Origin: Candidatus Nitrosomarinus catalina
Lineage (GTDB): Archaea > Thermoproteota > Nitrososphaeria > Nitrososphaerales > Nitrosopumilaceae
Direction: 5' to 3'
DNA length: 64,000 nucleotides
Assembly (NCBI RefSeq): GCF_002156965.1
Contig: NZ_CP021324.1
Coordinates: forward strand, 880,681-944,680
In this document: one piece after another, positions 34,932 through 43,743 of the stretch
How the letters are laid out: each line of letters begins with the position of its first letter
Numbering within the stretch: position 1 is the stretch's first letter
Made by a program: the position numbers and the translations under genes
Notes under the pieces: model-generated
What the model saw: only the letters and a program-made list of their open reading frames with translations
What the model was told of the DNA's origin: nothing
The model's database searches: none

Positions 34932-35702
34932 ATGGTAGTATTAGAAATCAAAGATCTACACGTATCTAGAGAAGGTAAAGAAATTCTAAAAGGAGTCAAC
35001 CTAAAAACAGGTCCTGGGGAAGTACATGCAATTATGGGACCAAACGGTTCAGGAAAAAGTACATTATCTTATACATTATTAGCACATCCAAAATACGAAG
35101 TCACAAAAGGAGACATTCTATTAGACGGAGAAAGCATTTTAGATTTAACAGCAGATGAAAGAGCTAAAAAAGGATTATTTTTAGCATTTCAATATCCCAC
35201 TGAAGTTTCAGGGGTAGGATTCTCACATTTCTTAAGAACAGCATATAATTCTCTTAGTAAAGCAATGGAAGGTGATGATAGAGAAGTATTCATCACAGTA
35301 AGAGAATTCCAAAAATATCTAAAAGAAAATTTAGAAAAAGTTGGGTTAAGAGAAGAGTTTCTTTCCAGATATCTTAATGAGGGATTTTCAGGAGGGGAGA
35401 AAAAACGTGCAGAGGTTTTACAGATGGCAGTCTTAAAACCTAAAATTTCAATTCTAGACGAACCAGATTCAGGATTAGACATAGATGCAGTTCAATCAGT
35501 AGCTCAAGCAATCAGTAAAGTTTCAACAAAAGATGCAACAGTAATAATCATCACACACTATGCTAGAATTTTGAAATTCTTAGATAAATTAGATTATGTT
35601 CACGTATTTGCTCAAGGCAAAGTACTTGAAACAGGCGATGCATCTCTTGCAGACAAACTAGAAGCCGAAGGTTACGAATGGGCTTTAGAAAAAGCAGCAT
35701 AA
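34932..35702 (+). CDS. sufC: Fe-S assembly ATPase SufC
   Basis: A 256-residue ABC ATPase with Walker A GPNGSGKST near 37, the Q-loop FQYP, SufC-type signature EGFSGGEKKRAEVLQM, and Walker B ISILDEPDSGLDIDAV. It powers the SufBCD scaffold. sufB and sufD are in a separate operon at 50.7-53.5 kb, so the complex is encoded in two loci. The Cld-family gene follows 15 bp later. Confidence 0.96.
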   Translation: MVVLEIKDLHVSREGKEILKGVNLKTGPGEVHAIMGPNGSGKSTLSYTLLAHPKYEVTKGDILLDGESILDLTADERAKKGLFLAFQYPTEVSGVGFSHFLRTAYNSLSKAMEGDDREVFITVREFQKYLKENLEKVGLREEFLSRYLNEGFSGGEKKRAEVLQMAVLKPKISILDEPDSGLDIDAVQSVAQAISKVSTKDATVIIITHYARILKFLDKLDYVHVFAQGKVLETGDASLADKLEAEGYEWALEKAA

Positions 35703-35717
35703 TTAGAATTTAAAATC

Positions 35718-36392
35718 ATGTCAGAAAATAGTGAACAATACTTTTTTAATTTTTCATTTTTCAAAGTTGATCCTAAATGGAGATGGATGGCAGATTTAGC
35801 AAAAGAAGAATCAGCAAAAGAAGTAGAAAATATCATTAGCAATTCAGGCATCATGTTTAGATCATATTCAAATTTAGGATTAAGAGACGATGCAGATTTT
35901 TTATTTTGGTTTGCAGCTAAAACAGTAGAAGAAATTCAAATCGTAATTGAAAAATTATACAAAACAGTATTTGGAAAATACATTATTGCATCAATGACAT
36001 ATTTGTCATGTACTAGACCATCACTTTATGTAAAAGATCAAAAAGCATTAGGTTTCATGACAGGAAATAATCCAAAAAAACATGTCATTGTCTACCCATT
36101 TACAAAGACAAGAGAATGGTATCTATTACCAAAAGAGAAACGTCAAGAAATAATGGATGAGCATATTGAAGTAAGTAAAAAATATCCACAAATAGTACTC
36201 AACACAACTTATTCATTTGGAATACATGACGAAGATTTCATGCTAGCCTTTGAAGTGGATGAAATCAGAGATTTCCAAGATTTGATCATGGATTTAAGAG
36301 AAACACAAGTTTCAACATATGTAAAAAATGATATTCCAATGATTGTATGTGTAAAAAAAGACATTATCCCACTAATTACTAGTTTAGGCTAA
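35718..36392 (+). CDS. Chlorite dismutase / coproheme decarboxylase family protein
   Basis: A 224-residue protein of the Cld/ChdC (HemQ) fold. DADFLFWFAAKTVEEIQ near 55, and YPFTKTREWYLLPKEKRQEIMDEH near 125, are family hallmarks; the Tyr in WYLLP appears to match the catalytic Tyr of ChdC. The segment equivalent to YHSTGLDD of chlorite dismutases reads TYSFGIHDED, so the axial haem His is not obvious. With siroheme-to-haem genes close by, a role as coproheme decarboxylase is plausible. True chlorite dismutase activity is doubtful. Confidence 0.8.
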   Translation: MSENSEQYFFNFSFFKVDPKWRWMADLAKEESAKEVENIISNSGIMFRSYSNLGLRDDADFLFWFAAKTVEEIQIVIEKLYKTVFGKYIIASMTYLSCTRPSLYVKDQKALGFMTGNNPKKHVIVYPFTKTREWYLLPKEKRQEIMDEHIEVSKKYPQIVLNTTYSFGIHDEDFMLAFEVDEIRDFQDLIMDLRETQVSTYVKNDIPMIVCVKKDIIPLITSLG

Positions 36393-36481
36393 GCATTAAA
36401 ACAAAATACCATAGATGCAAATCTCGGATAAACATAAATGATGAATTTTCAAATAAAAAATGAAATTAAAAGGAGATAAAA

Positions 36482-37480
36482 TTGAATTACAATAAACTTG
36501 GAAAAACAGACATCGAAGTATCAGAGTTAGGTTTTGGTGCATGGTCAATTGCACTAGATTGGTGGGGTAAGAAAATTGAAGAAGATGAAGCAAAAAGAAT
36601 GTTAAAAAAAGCATATGATTTAGGAATCAATTTTTTTGAGACTGGAGATATGTATGGAAAAGGAAAAAGTGAAAGACTGATTGGGGAAGTTTTCAAAGAT
36701 ATGAGAGATGAAGTCGTACTATCTACAAAGTACGGTTATGATTTCTCAGAAGTTGAACAAATTGGGCATGCAGAATTACCTCAAAAATTTGATGAAGATT
36801 TTACTAGAAAGGCATTAAGAAATAGTTTAGAAAGATTACAAACTGATCATTTAGACATGTACGGACTACATAATCCAAAATTAAACCACATTAGAGATGA
36901 TTCTATTTTCAATTTGCTAGATAGTTTTGTCGAAGATAAATCAATTAACACATATCAAGTAGCTTTAGGTCCTGCAATTGGATGGACACAAGAGGGCTTA
37001 GAAGCAATGGATAGACCGAACGTTAGCGCAGTTCAAACAGTTTACAATATTTTAGAACAAACTCCAGGAAATGAATTAATGAAAAAAGCACAAGAAAAAG
37101 ATGTAGGAATTCTTGTCAGAGTTCCAGAAGCATCAGGAATACTTACAGGAAAAGTAAATGCAGAAACAAAAATTGATGAAAAAGATCACAGATCAGTACG
37201 AAAAGGAGAATGGATTAAAGCATCATTAGAAAAAGTTGAAAAATTAAAACCAATTGCAGAAAGAAATGATTTAACAATTACAGAACTATCAATGAAATTC
37301 ATCATGTCAAAGAAAGGATTTGCATCAGTGTTTCCAACAGTAGTAAGTGAAGAAGAGATTGTAAATTATGTTGAGATGACAAAAGGAGGATATGTTTCAG
37401 TGTCAGATATGAAAGAAATTGAGGAATTATACAATACCTGGCCATCTTATGAATTAAAAGCAACTCCACAAACAAGCTAA
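36482..37480 (+). CDS. Aldo/keto reductase
   Basis: A 332-residue TIM-barrel reductase. NYNKLGKTDIEVSELGFGAW at the N-terminus, FETGDMYGKGKSE (catalytic Asp and Tyr), the lysine in LSTKYGYD and the histidine in MYGLHNP complete the tetrad. It uses NADPH to reduce carbonyls; the substrate is unknown. The start is TTG 36482 behind a good AGGAG. The 88 bp upstream show no other clear signal. Confidence 0.9.
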   Translation: MNYNKLGKTDIEVSELGFGAWSIALDWWGKKIEEDEAKRMLKKAYDLGINFFETGDMYGKGKSERLIGEVFKDMRDEVVLSTKYGYDFSEVEQIGHAELPQKFDEDFTRKALRNSLERLQTDHLDMYGLHNPKLNHIRDDSIFNLLDSFVEDKSINTYQVALGPAIGWTQEGLEAMDRPNVSAVQTVYNILEQTPGNELMKKAQEKDVGILVRVPEASGILTGKVNAETKIDEKDHRSVRKGEWIKASLEKVEKLKPIAERNDLTITELSMKFIMSKKGFASVFPTVVSEEEIVNYVEMTKGGYVSVSDMKEIEELYNTWPSYELKATPQTS

Positions 37481-37487
37481 ATATCAA

Positions 37488-37826
37488 ATGAGTAAACCAA
37501 TTAATTTAAAAAAAACCATCGAAGTGATTGAAAGAATGAAACTTGCCAAAATTGGCAACTATCAGAAATGGGAAGTAATGATTAAAAAAATCAATAAGAA
37601 ACAGACACTAAGTCCAGAAGAATTGCAATATTATTCAAATTTAACACGAATTTATAAAGACTCAACAATCAGCAATAGAACAAAAATTTACCATACAAAA
37701 TTATCACAAGAAGACGAAAAACCCCCATGTAAAGAATGTGGAGAAGATTCTCTATACTATTGTAACATGAATGATCAATATTTTTGCAACATACATGTTG
37801 TAGGACACGATAAAAATGAAGTTTAA
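37488..37826 (+). CDS. Small protein with C-terminal B-box-like zinc finger
   Basis: A 112-residue protein. Residues 1-75 are basic and helical. The C-terminus has C81-X2-C84-X7-C92-X7-C100-X2-H103-X3-H107, a cross-brace layout like a B-box zinc finger. No RING or E3 domain is attached. It is 7 bp after the aldo/keto reductase gene. Function unknown; it overlaps the convergent ahbAB gene by 4 bp. Confidence 0.65.
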   Translation: MSKPINLKKTIEVIERMKLAKIGNYQKWEVMIKKINKKQTLSPEELQYYSNLTRIYKDSTISNRTKIYHTKLSQEDEKPPCKECGEDSLYYCNMNDQYFCNIHVVGHDKNEV

Positions 37827-38869
37827 GAAGTAGCTGCGTCTTCTAAACTAAAAGAATTTTCTACAAAATATTCAACACGAGTTTTTTTGAATTCACGTGA
37901 ACTAAATAAAATTCTAAATTCATCAACATTGATTTGATTTTGAATGGTTTTAGCAACATCATTTGCCTCATCTTGGGTTTTACAATGAATCATTGAAAAT
38001 ACATTATATGGCCAATCATCATAAGTAGGACGCTCATAGCAATGACTAACTTGAGGAAATGAACCCAGGGTCTCACCAACTGAAGTAATTCTATCTTCAG
38101 GAACCTTCCAAACTATCATACCATTTGCAGTAAATCCAACTTGACGATGTCTAAGGATAGCTGCAAATCTTCGTAAAACGCCAATACCCTCGTAGTGTTT
38201 CATTTTTGCAAATAACTCATCTTCAGTTATTCCAAGATTATTTGCTGCTTTTACAAAAGGTTCATCAATTATTTCCATATCCTTTTGTAATTCACGGATA
38301 AAATCTTTATCTTGTTCAGTAGGTTCAAATTTAACATTTTTAATTTCTTTTTTTTCTTCAGTTGGTGCAACATCATGTTTTTTGTCATCAACCATGTCAA
38401 GCTTAACACCAATTTTGAATAATTGTAATGTTGGAAGCATCCTAACTTTTTTAATTCCTTTCAATACATTGAATTTTTCAAGTTCTGTTTTCAAATCAGC
38501 TCCTGGAGGAACTGCTAAAGTGAACCAAAGATTGAATTGATGATCACGTTCATAGTTATGACTAACACCAGGATGGCGATTAATTTGTGAAGCTACATAA
38601 TCTAATTTATCATGTTCAATCTCCATTGCAACTAATGAACTAGTATAGCCTAGTTTTCGTGTATCAAATATTGCACTTAGTTGTCTTAAAACACCAATTT
38701 CTTTCAAATGGTTTAATTTTTCTTTAATAATTTCAGGTGTAGTATCAAATTTTTTAGCAATAGCATCAAATGGCCTAGTAACTAAAGGAAAAGTCCATTG
38801 AATTTCATTTAGAAGTTCCTTATCAGATTCGCCTAAAGAAGACAATATGTGAATTACCTGGCAATTCAA
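37823..38869 (-). CDS. ahbAB: Siroheme decarboxylase, fused AhbA-AhbB type
   Basis: A 348-residue protein made of two Lrp/AsnC-like halves, each a winged helix plus a RAM-like domain. Half 1 (about 1-160) has TFPLVTRPFDAIAKKF and NYERDHQFNLWFTL; half 2 (about 190-335) has IIDEPFVKAANNLGITE and CYERPTYDDWPYNVFSM. Paired halves like this are siroheme decarboxylase subunits AhbA and AhbB (NirD/NirL family), which make didecarboxysiroheme for haem. A charged linker joins them. The start is TTG 38869; a TTG at about 38842 is possible. Confidence 0.87.
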   Translation of the reverse strand: MNCQVIHILSSLGESDKELLNEIQWTFPLVTRPFDAIAKKFDTTPEIIKEKLNHLKEIGVLRQLSAIFDTRKLGYTSSLVAMEIEHDKLDYVASQINRHPGVSHNYERDHQFNLWFTLAVPPGADLKTELEKFNVLKGIKKVRMLPTLQLFKIGVKLDMVDDKKHDVAPTEEKKEIKNVKFEPTEQDKDFIRELQKDMEIIDEPFVKAANNLGITEDELFAKMKHYEGIGVLRRFAAILRHRQVGFTANGMIVWKVPEDRITSVGETLGSFPQVSHCYERPTYDDWPYNVFSMIHCKTQDEANDVAKTIQNQINVDEFRILFSSREFKKTRVEYFVENSFSLEDAATS

Positions 38870-38938
38870 TTAAAAATGTAGCTAGTATTTCAAAAATTAG
38901 TTTTAATACATAAATAGAAACTGAGGGGTGTTGGATCG

Positions 38939-39592
38939 ATGATAATTAATCTAAATCTAGAAGGTAAAAAAATCATTGTCGTAGGTGGAGGAAACGAAGC
39001 AGAAAAAAGAATTAAATCAATATTAAATGAAAAATGTGAAATTTTAGTAATTAGTGATTCCATAAACAAACAAATTAAAAATTGGGTTAAAATAAAAAAA
39101 ATTAAATTAAAAAAACAGAAAATTGAAAATTTAAAATGTATTACAGAATTGAAACCAGATTTAATAATTACAACCACAAATGATAGAAAAATTAATCAAA
39201 AGATAATCACGTATGCAAAAAAGAGAAAAACCATCGTATATAGTTCAGATAATCCAGATGACAGTGATTTTTCAAATGCATCAATAATAGATTTTGAAAA
39301 AACAATACAAATTGCAATTTTTACTGGCGGTAAAAGTCCAGCAATGTCCAAAAAGATTAAATCAAAATCTGAAAAAGCACTAAAAAAAGTAATTTTGAAA
39401 GAAGATATTGATCAAATTAAGATTCAGAAAATATCACGAAAACTTGCTAAAGAGATCATTCCCACTCAATTCGAACGAAAACAGTGCTTGAACAACATCA
39501 TGAATGACAAGCATATTGATCAGTTAATAAAAGACGGTCAGGTAAAAAAGGCAGAAAAGCGAGCAATAGAGATAATTAAAAAATGGAAATGA
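38939..39592 (+). CDS. sirC: Precorrin-2 dehydrogenase
   Basis: A 217-residue SirC/Met8 N-terminal-type protein. The NAD motif is VVGGGNEAEKRIKSIL near 14, and TTTNDRKINQKI and SSDNPDDSDFSNASI are typical of the family. It oxidises precorrin-2 to sirohydrochlorin; whether it also inserts iron is unclear. It is divergent from ahbAB and overlaps hemA by 10 bp, so it leads a sirC-hemA-hemB operon. Confidence 0.88.
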   Translation: MIINLNLEGKKIIVVGGGNEAEKRIKSILNEKCEILVISDSINKQIKNWVKIKKIKLKKQKIENLKCITELKPDLIITTTNDRKINQKIITYAKKRKTIVYSSDNPDDSDFSNASIIDFEKTIQIAIFTGGKSPAMSKKIKSKSEKALKKVILKEDIDQIKIQKISRKLAKEIIPTQFERKQCLNNIMNDKHIDQLIKDGQVKKAEKRAIEIIKKWK

Positions 39593-40854
39593 ATCAAAAT
39601 ATCATCAATGCACGTGTAACATTTCGTAATTCACCAATTCATATTTTAGAAAAATTTACAATAAAAGACATAGATAACGCATATCAACAGTTCAAGAAAC
39701 ATTCAGAATTGGATGAATGTGTAATTATTCAAACGTGTAACAGAATTGAATTATTTGGTAAATCAAAAACGGATAATACAGATAAAATCAAAAAAACATG
39801 GGCAAGTATTGCAGGATTAGACGAAGAAACATTTGAAGAAAATATAGAATTTGTAGAGAACCACGATGCTCTTCATCATCTGTTAAAACTAACATCAGGC
39901 TTAGATTCAATGGTATTAGGGGAAGAGCAAATTTTAGGCCAAATAAAAAATTCAATTACATCTGCAAGAGAATCAAAAGCATCAGGTCAACATCTAAACA
40001 CATTATTTGACAAAGCAATCAGAATGGGAACAAGGATTAGAAACTCTAGTGGAATTGGAAAAGGCGGAATATCAGTCGGTTCAATGGCAGTAAAACTTGC
40101 AGAAGAAAACATTGACGAATTAAAAACAAAAGAGATCTTATTAATTGGAACAGGGGAAGTTTCCACTCTTGTTGCAAAATCATTACAAAGAAGAGGGTAT
40201 GCGTTTAAAGTTACAAGTAGAACAATAGGTAGGTCAGAGACATTTTGTGAAACTATGGGGGGCAATCCAATTAAATTTGAAGAGATACTTTCAGGATTTG
40301 AAAAATATGACATAATATTTGTGGCAACAACTGCACCATATTTTCTTGTCACTCAAGATAGAATTACAGACGCAATGAAAAATAAAAACAATGGAATGAT
40401 GATATTAGATTTATCAAATCCAAGAACAGTCGATGAAAAAGTAGCTACCATCAAAGGAGTCAAATTAATGAATTTAGATCAAATTGCAGAAATGGTTGAA
40501 AAGAACATGAATGCCAGATTAAACAAGGTGAAAACCGTTGAAAATATAATTAGAGAAGAAATCTCAGTATTAGAGGCTTCAATGAAAAGACTAGATGCAG
40601 AACCACTTGTAACAGATGTATTCAAAAGCATAGAGAATCTCAGAGAAAAAGAATTACAAAAAGCATTACAAATGTTAGATGAAAAAGATGAAAAGAAAGT
40701 CAAAATTATCGAGGAATTAACAAAAGCAGTGGTAGAAAGCATAGTATCAACTCCAATGAACAATATCAGAAAAGCATCAGAACAAGGCCAGCCAGACGTA
40801 TTAGAATTAGCAACTAGACTTTTCGACTATAAAAAACAAAATCAGGCTGACTAG
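39583..40854 (+). CDS. hemA: Glutamyl-tRNA reductase
   Basis: A 423-residue enzyme. The catalytic Cys is C52 in QTCNRIELFG, followed by HLLKLTSGLDSMVLGEEQILGQIK and the NADPH domain loop IGTGEVSTLVAKSL. It reduces glutamyl-tRNA to glutamate semialdehyde, the first committed step of tetrapyrrole synthesis. HemL, the next enzyme, is in the operon at 56.8-58 kb. The start is ATG 39583 or 39589. Confidence 0.95.
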   Translation: MEMNQNIINARVTFRNSPIHILEKFTIKDIDNAYQQFKKHSELDECVIIQTCNRIELFGKSKTDNTDKIKKTWASIAGLDEETFEENIEFVENHDALHHLLKLTSGLDSMVLGEEQILGQIKNSITSARESKASGQHLNTLFDKAIRMGTRIRNSSGIGKGGISVGSMAVKLAEENIDELKTKEILLIGTGEVSTLVAKSLQRRGYAFKVTSRTIGRSETFCETMGGNPIKFEEILSGFEKYDIIFVATTAPYFLVTQDRITDAMKNKNNGMMILDLSNPRTVDEKVATIKGVKLMNLDQIAEMVEKNMNARLNKVKTVENIIREEISVLEASMKRLDAEPLVTDVFKSIENLREKELQKALQMLDEKDEKKVKIIEELTKAVVESIVSTPMNNIRKASEQGQPDVLELATRLFDYKKQNQAD

Positions 40855-40872
40855 GATTATATTTTAGCCAGG

Positions 40873-41865
40873 ATGAATTCAGATATGTCATTTCCAACTA
40901 AACGTCTTAGAAGATTAAGAATTTCAGAAAAAATGAGAGAGCTAGTTCAAGAAACAACATTAACTCCAAAAGATTTCATTTGCCCAGTATTTGTTCAAGA
41001 AGATCTTAAAACTAGAATCAAAGTAGAATCAATGTCAGAAATTGAGAGATTACCATTAGAAGAAGTAAATCAAGAAGTTAAAGAAATTATAGATTTAGGA
41101 ATTCCAGCAATAATGTTATTTGGAATCCCCACACAAAAAGATGAAGCAGGTAGTTCAGCTTTTGACGATGAAGGAATTGTTCAAAAAGCAATTACGCAAA
41201 TTAGAAAAGAATTTGGAGATAAAATAGTAATTATGGCAGATGTTTGTTTGTGTCAATTTACATCCACAGGTCATTGTGGAATTATTCAAGGAGATAAAAT
41301 AGATAACGATACCAGTTTAGATACACTTGCAAAAATTGCTGTTAGTCAAGCTAAAGCAGGAGTAGATACAGTTTCACCATCAGCAATGATGGACGGTCAA
41401 GTTGCTGCAATCAGAAAAGCATTAGATGAAAAAGGATTTACAGATGTGTCCATAATGTCACATTCAGCAAAACATCGTTCAAACTTTTATTCACCTTTTA
41501 GAGATGCTGCAGAATGTGCACCAAAATTTGGAGATAGAAAAACATACCAAGTTCCTTTTACAAATGCAAGAGAAGCAATGATGGAGGTAGAAACAGACAT
41601 TGATGAAGGAGTAGACATGGTGATGATTAAACCAGCATTATCATATTTGGATTTAATTGCAGAAACTAGACGAAAGTACAATGTACCAGTATCAGCTTAC
41701 AGTGTATCAGGAGAATATGCATTGGTTAAAGCAGCATCACAATTAGGATATGTGAATGAAAAAGACATCACATTAGAAATCCTTCATTCCATTAAAAGAG
41801 CAGGAGCAGACATGATAGTCACATATTTTGCAAAATCAGCCTCAAGATTTCTTCAAGAATCATGA
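40873..41865 (+). CDS. hemB: Delta-aminolevulinic acid dehydratase (porphobilinogen synthase)
   Basis: A 330-residue TIM barrel. ADVCLCQFTSTGHCG carries the zinc cysteines C125, C127 and C135, so it is the zinc-type enzyme. Two active-site lysines lie in MSHSAKHRSNF and MVMIKPALSYLD. It condenses two ALA to porphobilinogen. It overlaps the next small gene by 4 bp (ATGA). Confidence 0.95.
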   Translation: MNSDMSFPTKRLRRLRISEKMRELVQETTLTPKDFICPVFVQEDLKTRIKVESMSEIERLPLEEVNQEVKEIIDLGIPAIMLFGIPTQKDEAGSSAFDDEGIVQKAITQIRKEFGDKIVIMADVCLCQFTSTGHCGIIQGDKIDNDTSLDTLAKIAVSQAKAGVDTVSPSAMMDGQVAAIRKALDEKGFTDVSIMSHSAKHRSNFYSPFRDAAECAPKFGDRKTYQVPFTNAREAMMEVETDIDEGVDMVMIKPALSYLDLIAETRRKYNVPVSAYSVSGEYALVKAASQLGYVNEKDITLEILHSIKRAGADMIVTYFAKSASRFLQES

Positions 41866-42173
41866 GAAATGATGAACGTTTTGAAATAGAAAGGGCATTT
41901 GATTTATTGCCACATGTTGTAGGTGCAAGTTGGACAGCAGTTTGGTTTAGAATGCAAGGAATAAGAAAACCAACAGTAGAAGAATTTAGGGAGAAAACAC
42001 TAGAATATCTAAAAATGATTGAACCAGTCTTTGAATCATTTCCAAAAAATGAAGATTTTGAGGCAATCAACAAGTACATAGATTTTAGAAAAAAGCAAGA
42101 ATATGAAAAAATTATTTCAGGTGAAAATAAAGAAATTGAAAAAAGATATGACAGATATGTTGATTATGGCTAA
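41862..42173 (+). CDS. Hypothetical protein coupled to hemB
   Basis: A 103-residue charged protein (ERAFDLLPHVVGASWTAVWF, then helical Glu/Lys-rich). No Cys motif or membrane helix is present. The ATGA overlap with hemB suggests translational coupling and perhaps a tetrapyrrole-related role. I do not recognise the family. Its 3' end overlaps the convergent HD gene by 4 bp. Confidence 0.65.
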   Translation: MRNDERFEIERAFDLLPHVVGASWTAVWFRMQGIRKPTVEEFREKTLEYLKMIEPVFESFPKNEDFEAINKYIDFRKKQEYEKIISGENKEIEKRYDRYVDYG

Positions 42174-42790
42174 ATTTCAGTTTTAAATTGTTTTAAAAAT
42201 AGTTTCAAGACCTTAGTTCTTTTTTTAGCTTCCATTTTACCAGATTTGGTATTCATTAAAGAATGCAATTTTAATAATTTATTAAAAAAATGATCAATGG
42301 CCCAATGATTATCATCAGGCTTTCGTCCATTACAAAATGGATCATCAATTTTGTAAAAAGGTCTATTCAATGAACCGCTGGTAGCAAAAACTCTTGCAAT
42401 GCCTATTGCACCTAAGGCATCAAGTCTATCAGCATCTTGTAATATTTTTCCCTCAATAGTTCTAGGAATTCTATTTTGAGAAAAACTATGATCTTCAATG
42501 GCATCACAAATTATAGTAATTTCCTCATTTGAAAAATTATATTTTTTTAAAATAGATTTAGATTTTTTTGCACTTTCAACAGAAGAGAATTTAGATCGTT
42601 TACTTGATTTGGGGTATGAAACTATATCATGTAGTAGTGCTGCAATAAGAACTAATTTTTGATTTGCCTTTTCTTTTTTTGTAATTTTTTCTGCATTATG
42701 ATAAACTCTCATTACGTGTTCAAAATCGTGTGCAGGATCATTATCCATTATTTTTATTACTTCTTTTTTTATAGAATCTAATTCATTCAT
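42170..42790 (-). CDS. HD-domain phosphohydrolase
   Basis: A 206-residue protein with the HD metal set: H21/H25 (AHDFEHV), H54-D55 (LLHDIV) and a later Asp in QDADRLDALG. It resembles small HD hydrolases of the YedJ type acting on nucleotides or phosphoesters. It begins immediately after the stop of the DedA-like gene. Confidence 0.85.
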   Translation of the reverse strand: MNELDSIKKEVIKIMDNDPAHDFEHVMRVYHNAEKITKKEKANQKLVLIAALLHDIVSYPKSSKRSKFSSVESAKKSKSILKKYNFSNEEITIICDAIEDHSFSQNRIPRTIEGKILQDADRLDALGAIGIARVFATSGSLNRPFYKIDDPFCNGRKPDDNHWAIDHFFNKLLKLHSLMNTKSGKMEAKKRTKVLKLFLKQFKTEI

Positions 42791-43408
42791 TCATAATCTC
42801 CAAATTTTTGGTTTAACAAATTTTATTTTTCTTTGAGTAATCAATACAGTCCAATTAATGCATGCAAATAAAACAATCAGGCCAATTCCAACTCCATCAA
42901 TCAACAATATACCAGTAAGACGGTCCTCAAAGATTTCCAAAAAGGGTGTTAAAACAGCATTACCAAAATATATCATTATAATATAGGAAATAGTTCTACC
43001 AAACCAAAATCCAACATAAATTCCAACACTCTTTGCTCGCATTAATCCATAGGTAATGAATAAAATATTACTTGGAAGGGGTGTCGCTCCAAACAAAAAT
43101 GATGCAAGTAAATATCCATATTTTTTCTTATTCAAATAATCTCCAATGATATCAAGGTTTGATTTTTGTTCTTCACCAACAAATTTTCGAAATAATCCAC
43201 TTATTTTTTTTAAAAAAAACCTACCAATGGTAGCTCCAGTTGCACCAACTGCTGCAAGAAGTACAATATTCAAAGTAGGATCAAGGAGATAGAAAGATGT
43301 TAAAACAATCCAACTGGGAGGCATTAAAATCGGAGAAGCATTAACACCAATCAACACCAGAAAAATTCCAAAATAGGAAAACTCTCCAAATAATTCAAAA
43401 ATATCCAA
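42791..43408 (-). CDS. DedA/VTT-like membrane protein
   Basis: A 205-residue membrane protein with about five hydrophobic segments and a central LFGATPLPSNILFITYGL re-entrant region typical of SNARE-associated/VTT (DedA) proteins, which are linked to lipid scrambling or membrane homeostasis. The start is TTG 43408. The 186 bp upstream hold only the promoter of the next divergent small gene. Confidence 0.7.
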   Translation of the reverse strand: MDIFELFGEFSYFGIFLVLIGVNASPILMPPSWIVLTSFYLLDPTLNIVLLAAVGATGATIGRFFLKKISGLFRKFVGEEQKSNLDIIGDYLNKKKYGYLLASFLFGATPLPSNILFITYGLMRAKSVGIYVGFWFGRTISYIIMIYFGNAVLTPFLEIFEDRLTGILLIDGVGIGLIVLFACINWTVLITQRKIKFVKPKIWRL

Positions 43409-43565
43409 TTTTCTTCAATAATTGTACAGGTATTTTGTTTCTAAACCCTTGGATCCATATTTAGTCAGCAGATAATAGGATAATTTCTAAAAATTATCAA
43501 AAAATTTCATGTTTTTACAAACAATGATCATGTTTTACAACAAATAGGATCAATCATGCAATATC

Positions 43566-43574
43566 CTTATAAAC
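43566..43574 (+). promoter_or_regulatory. TATA box for small zinc-finger gene
   Basis: CTTATAAAC is centred 25 bp before the ATG at 43595, fitting a leaderless transcript for the 40-residue zinc-finger protein. Confidence 0.5.
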
Positions 43575-43594
43575 AATTTGTTGGTTTATTAGGT

Positions 43595-43717
43595 ATGTCA
43601 GATACTGTTTGGAAATGCTATAGATGTAATCTTACTTTCAAAGAGGATCAATTAGCTGAAATGCACAAAAGCATATCAAATCATTCAGTCAGCAAAATCA
43701 AGACAATTGTTGCATAA
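43595..43717 (+). CDS. C2H2 zinc-finger microprotein (40 residues)
   Basis: A short frame from ATG 43595 to TAA 43717. WKCYRCNLTFKEDQLAEMHKSISNH has C-X2-C then two His (MH and NH) spaced like a single C2H2 finger. A good TATA box 25 bp upstream supports expression. Eukaryote-like single fingers of this size occur in archaea as DNA or RNA binders; the target is unknown. Confidence 0.65.
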   Translation: MSDTVWKCYRCNLTFKEDQLAEMHKSISNHSVSKIKTIVA

Positions 43718-43743
43718 TTTTTGAAATTTTAGTAAAATAATAG

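Noticed and set aside
36393..36481. C/D sRNA suggested by ATGATGA near 36438
   Set aside because: No CUGA box or closing stem was found within range.
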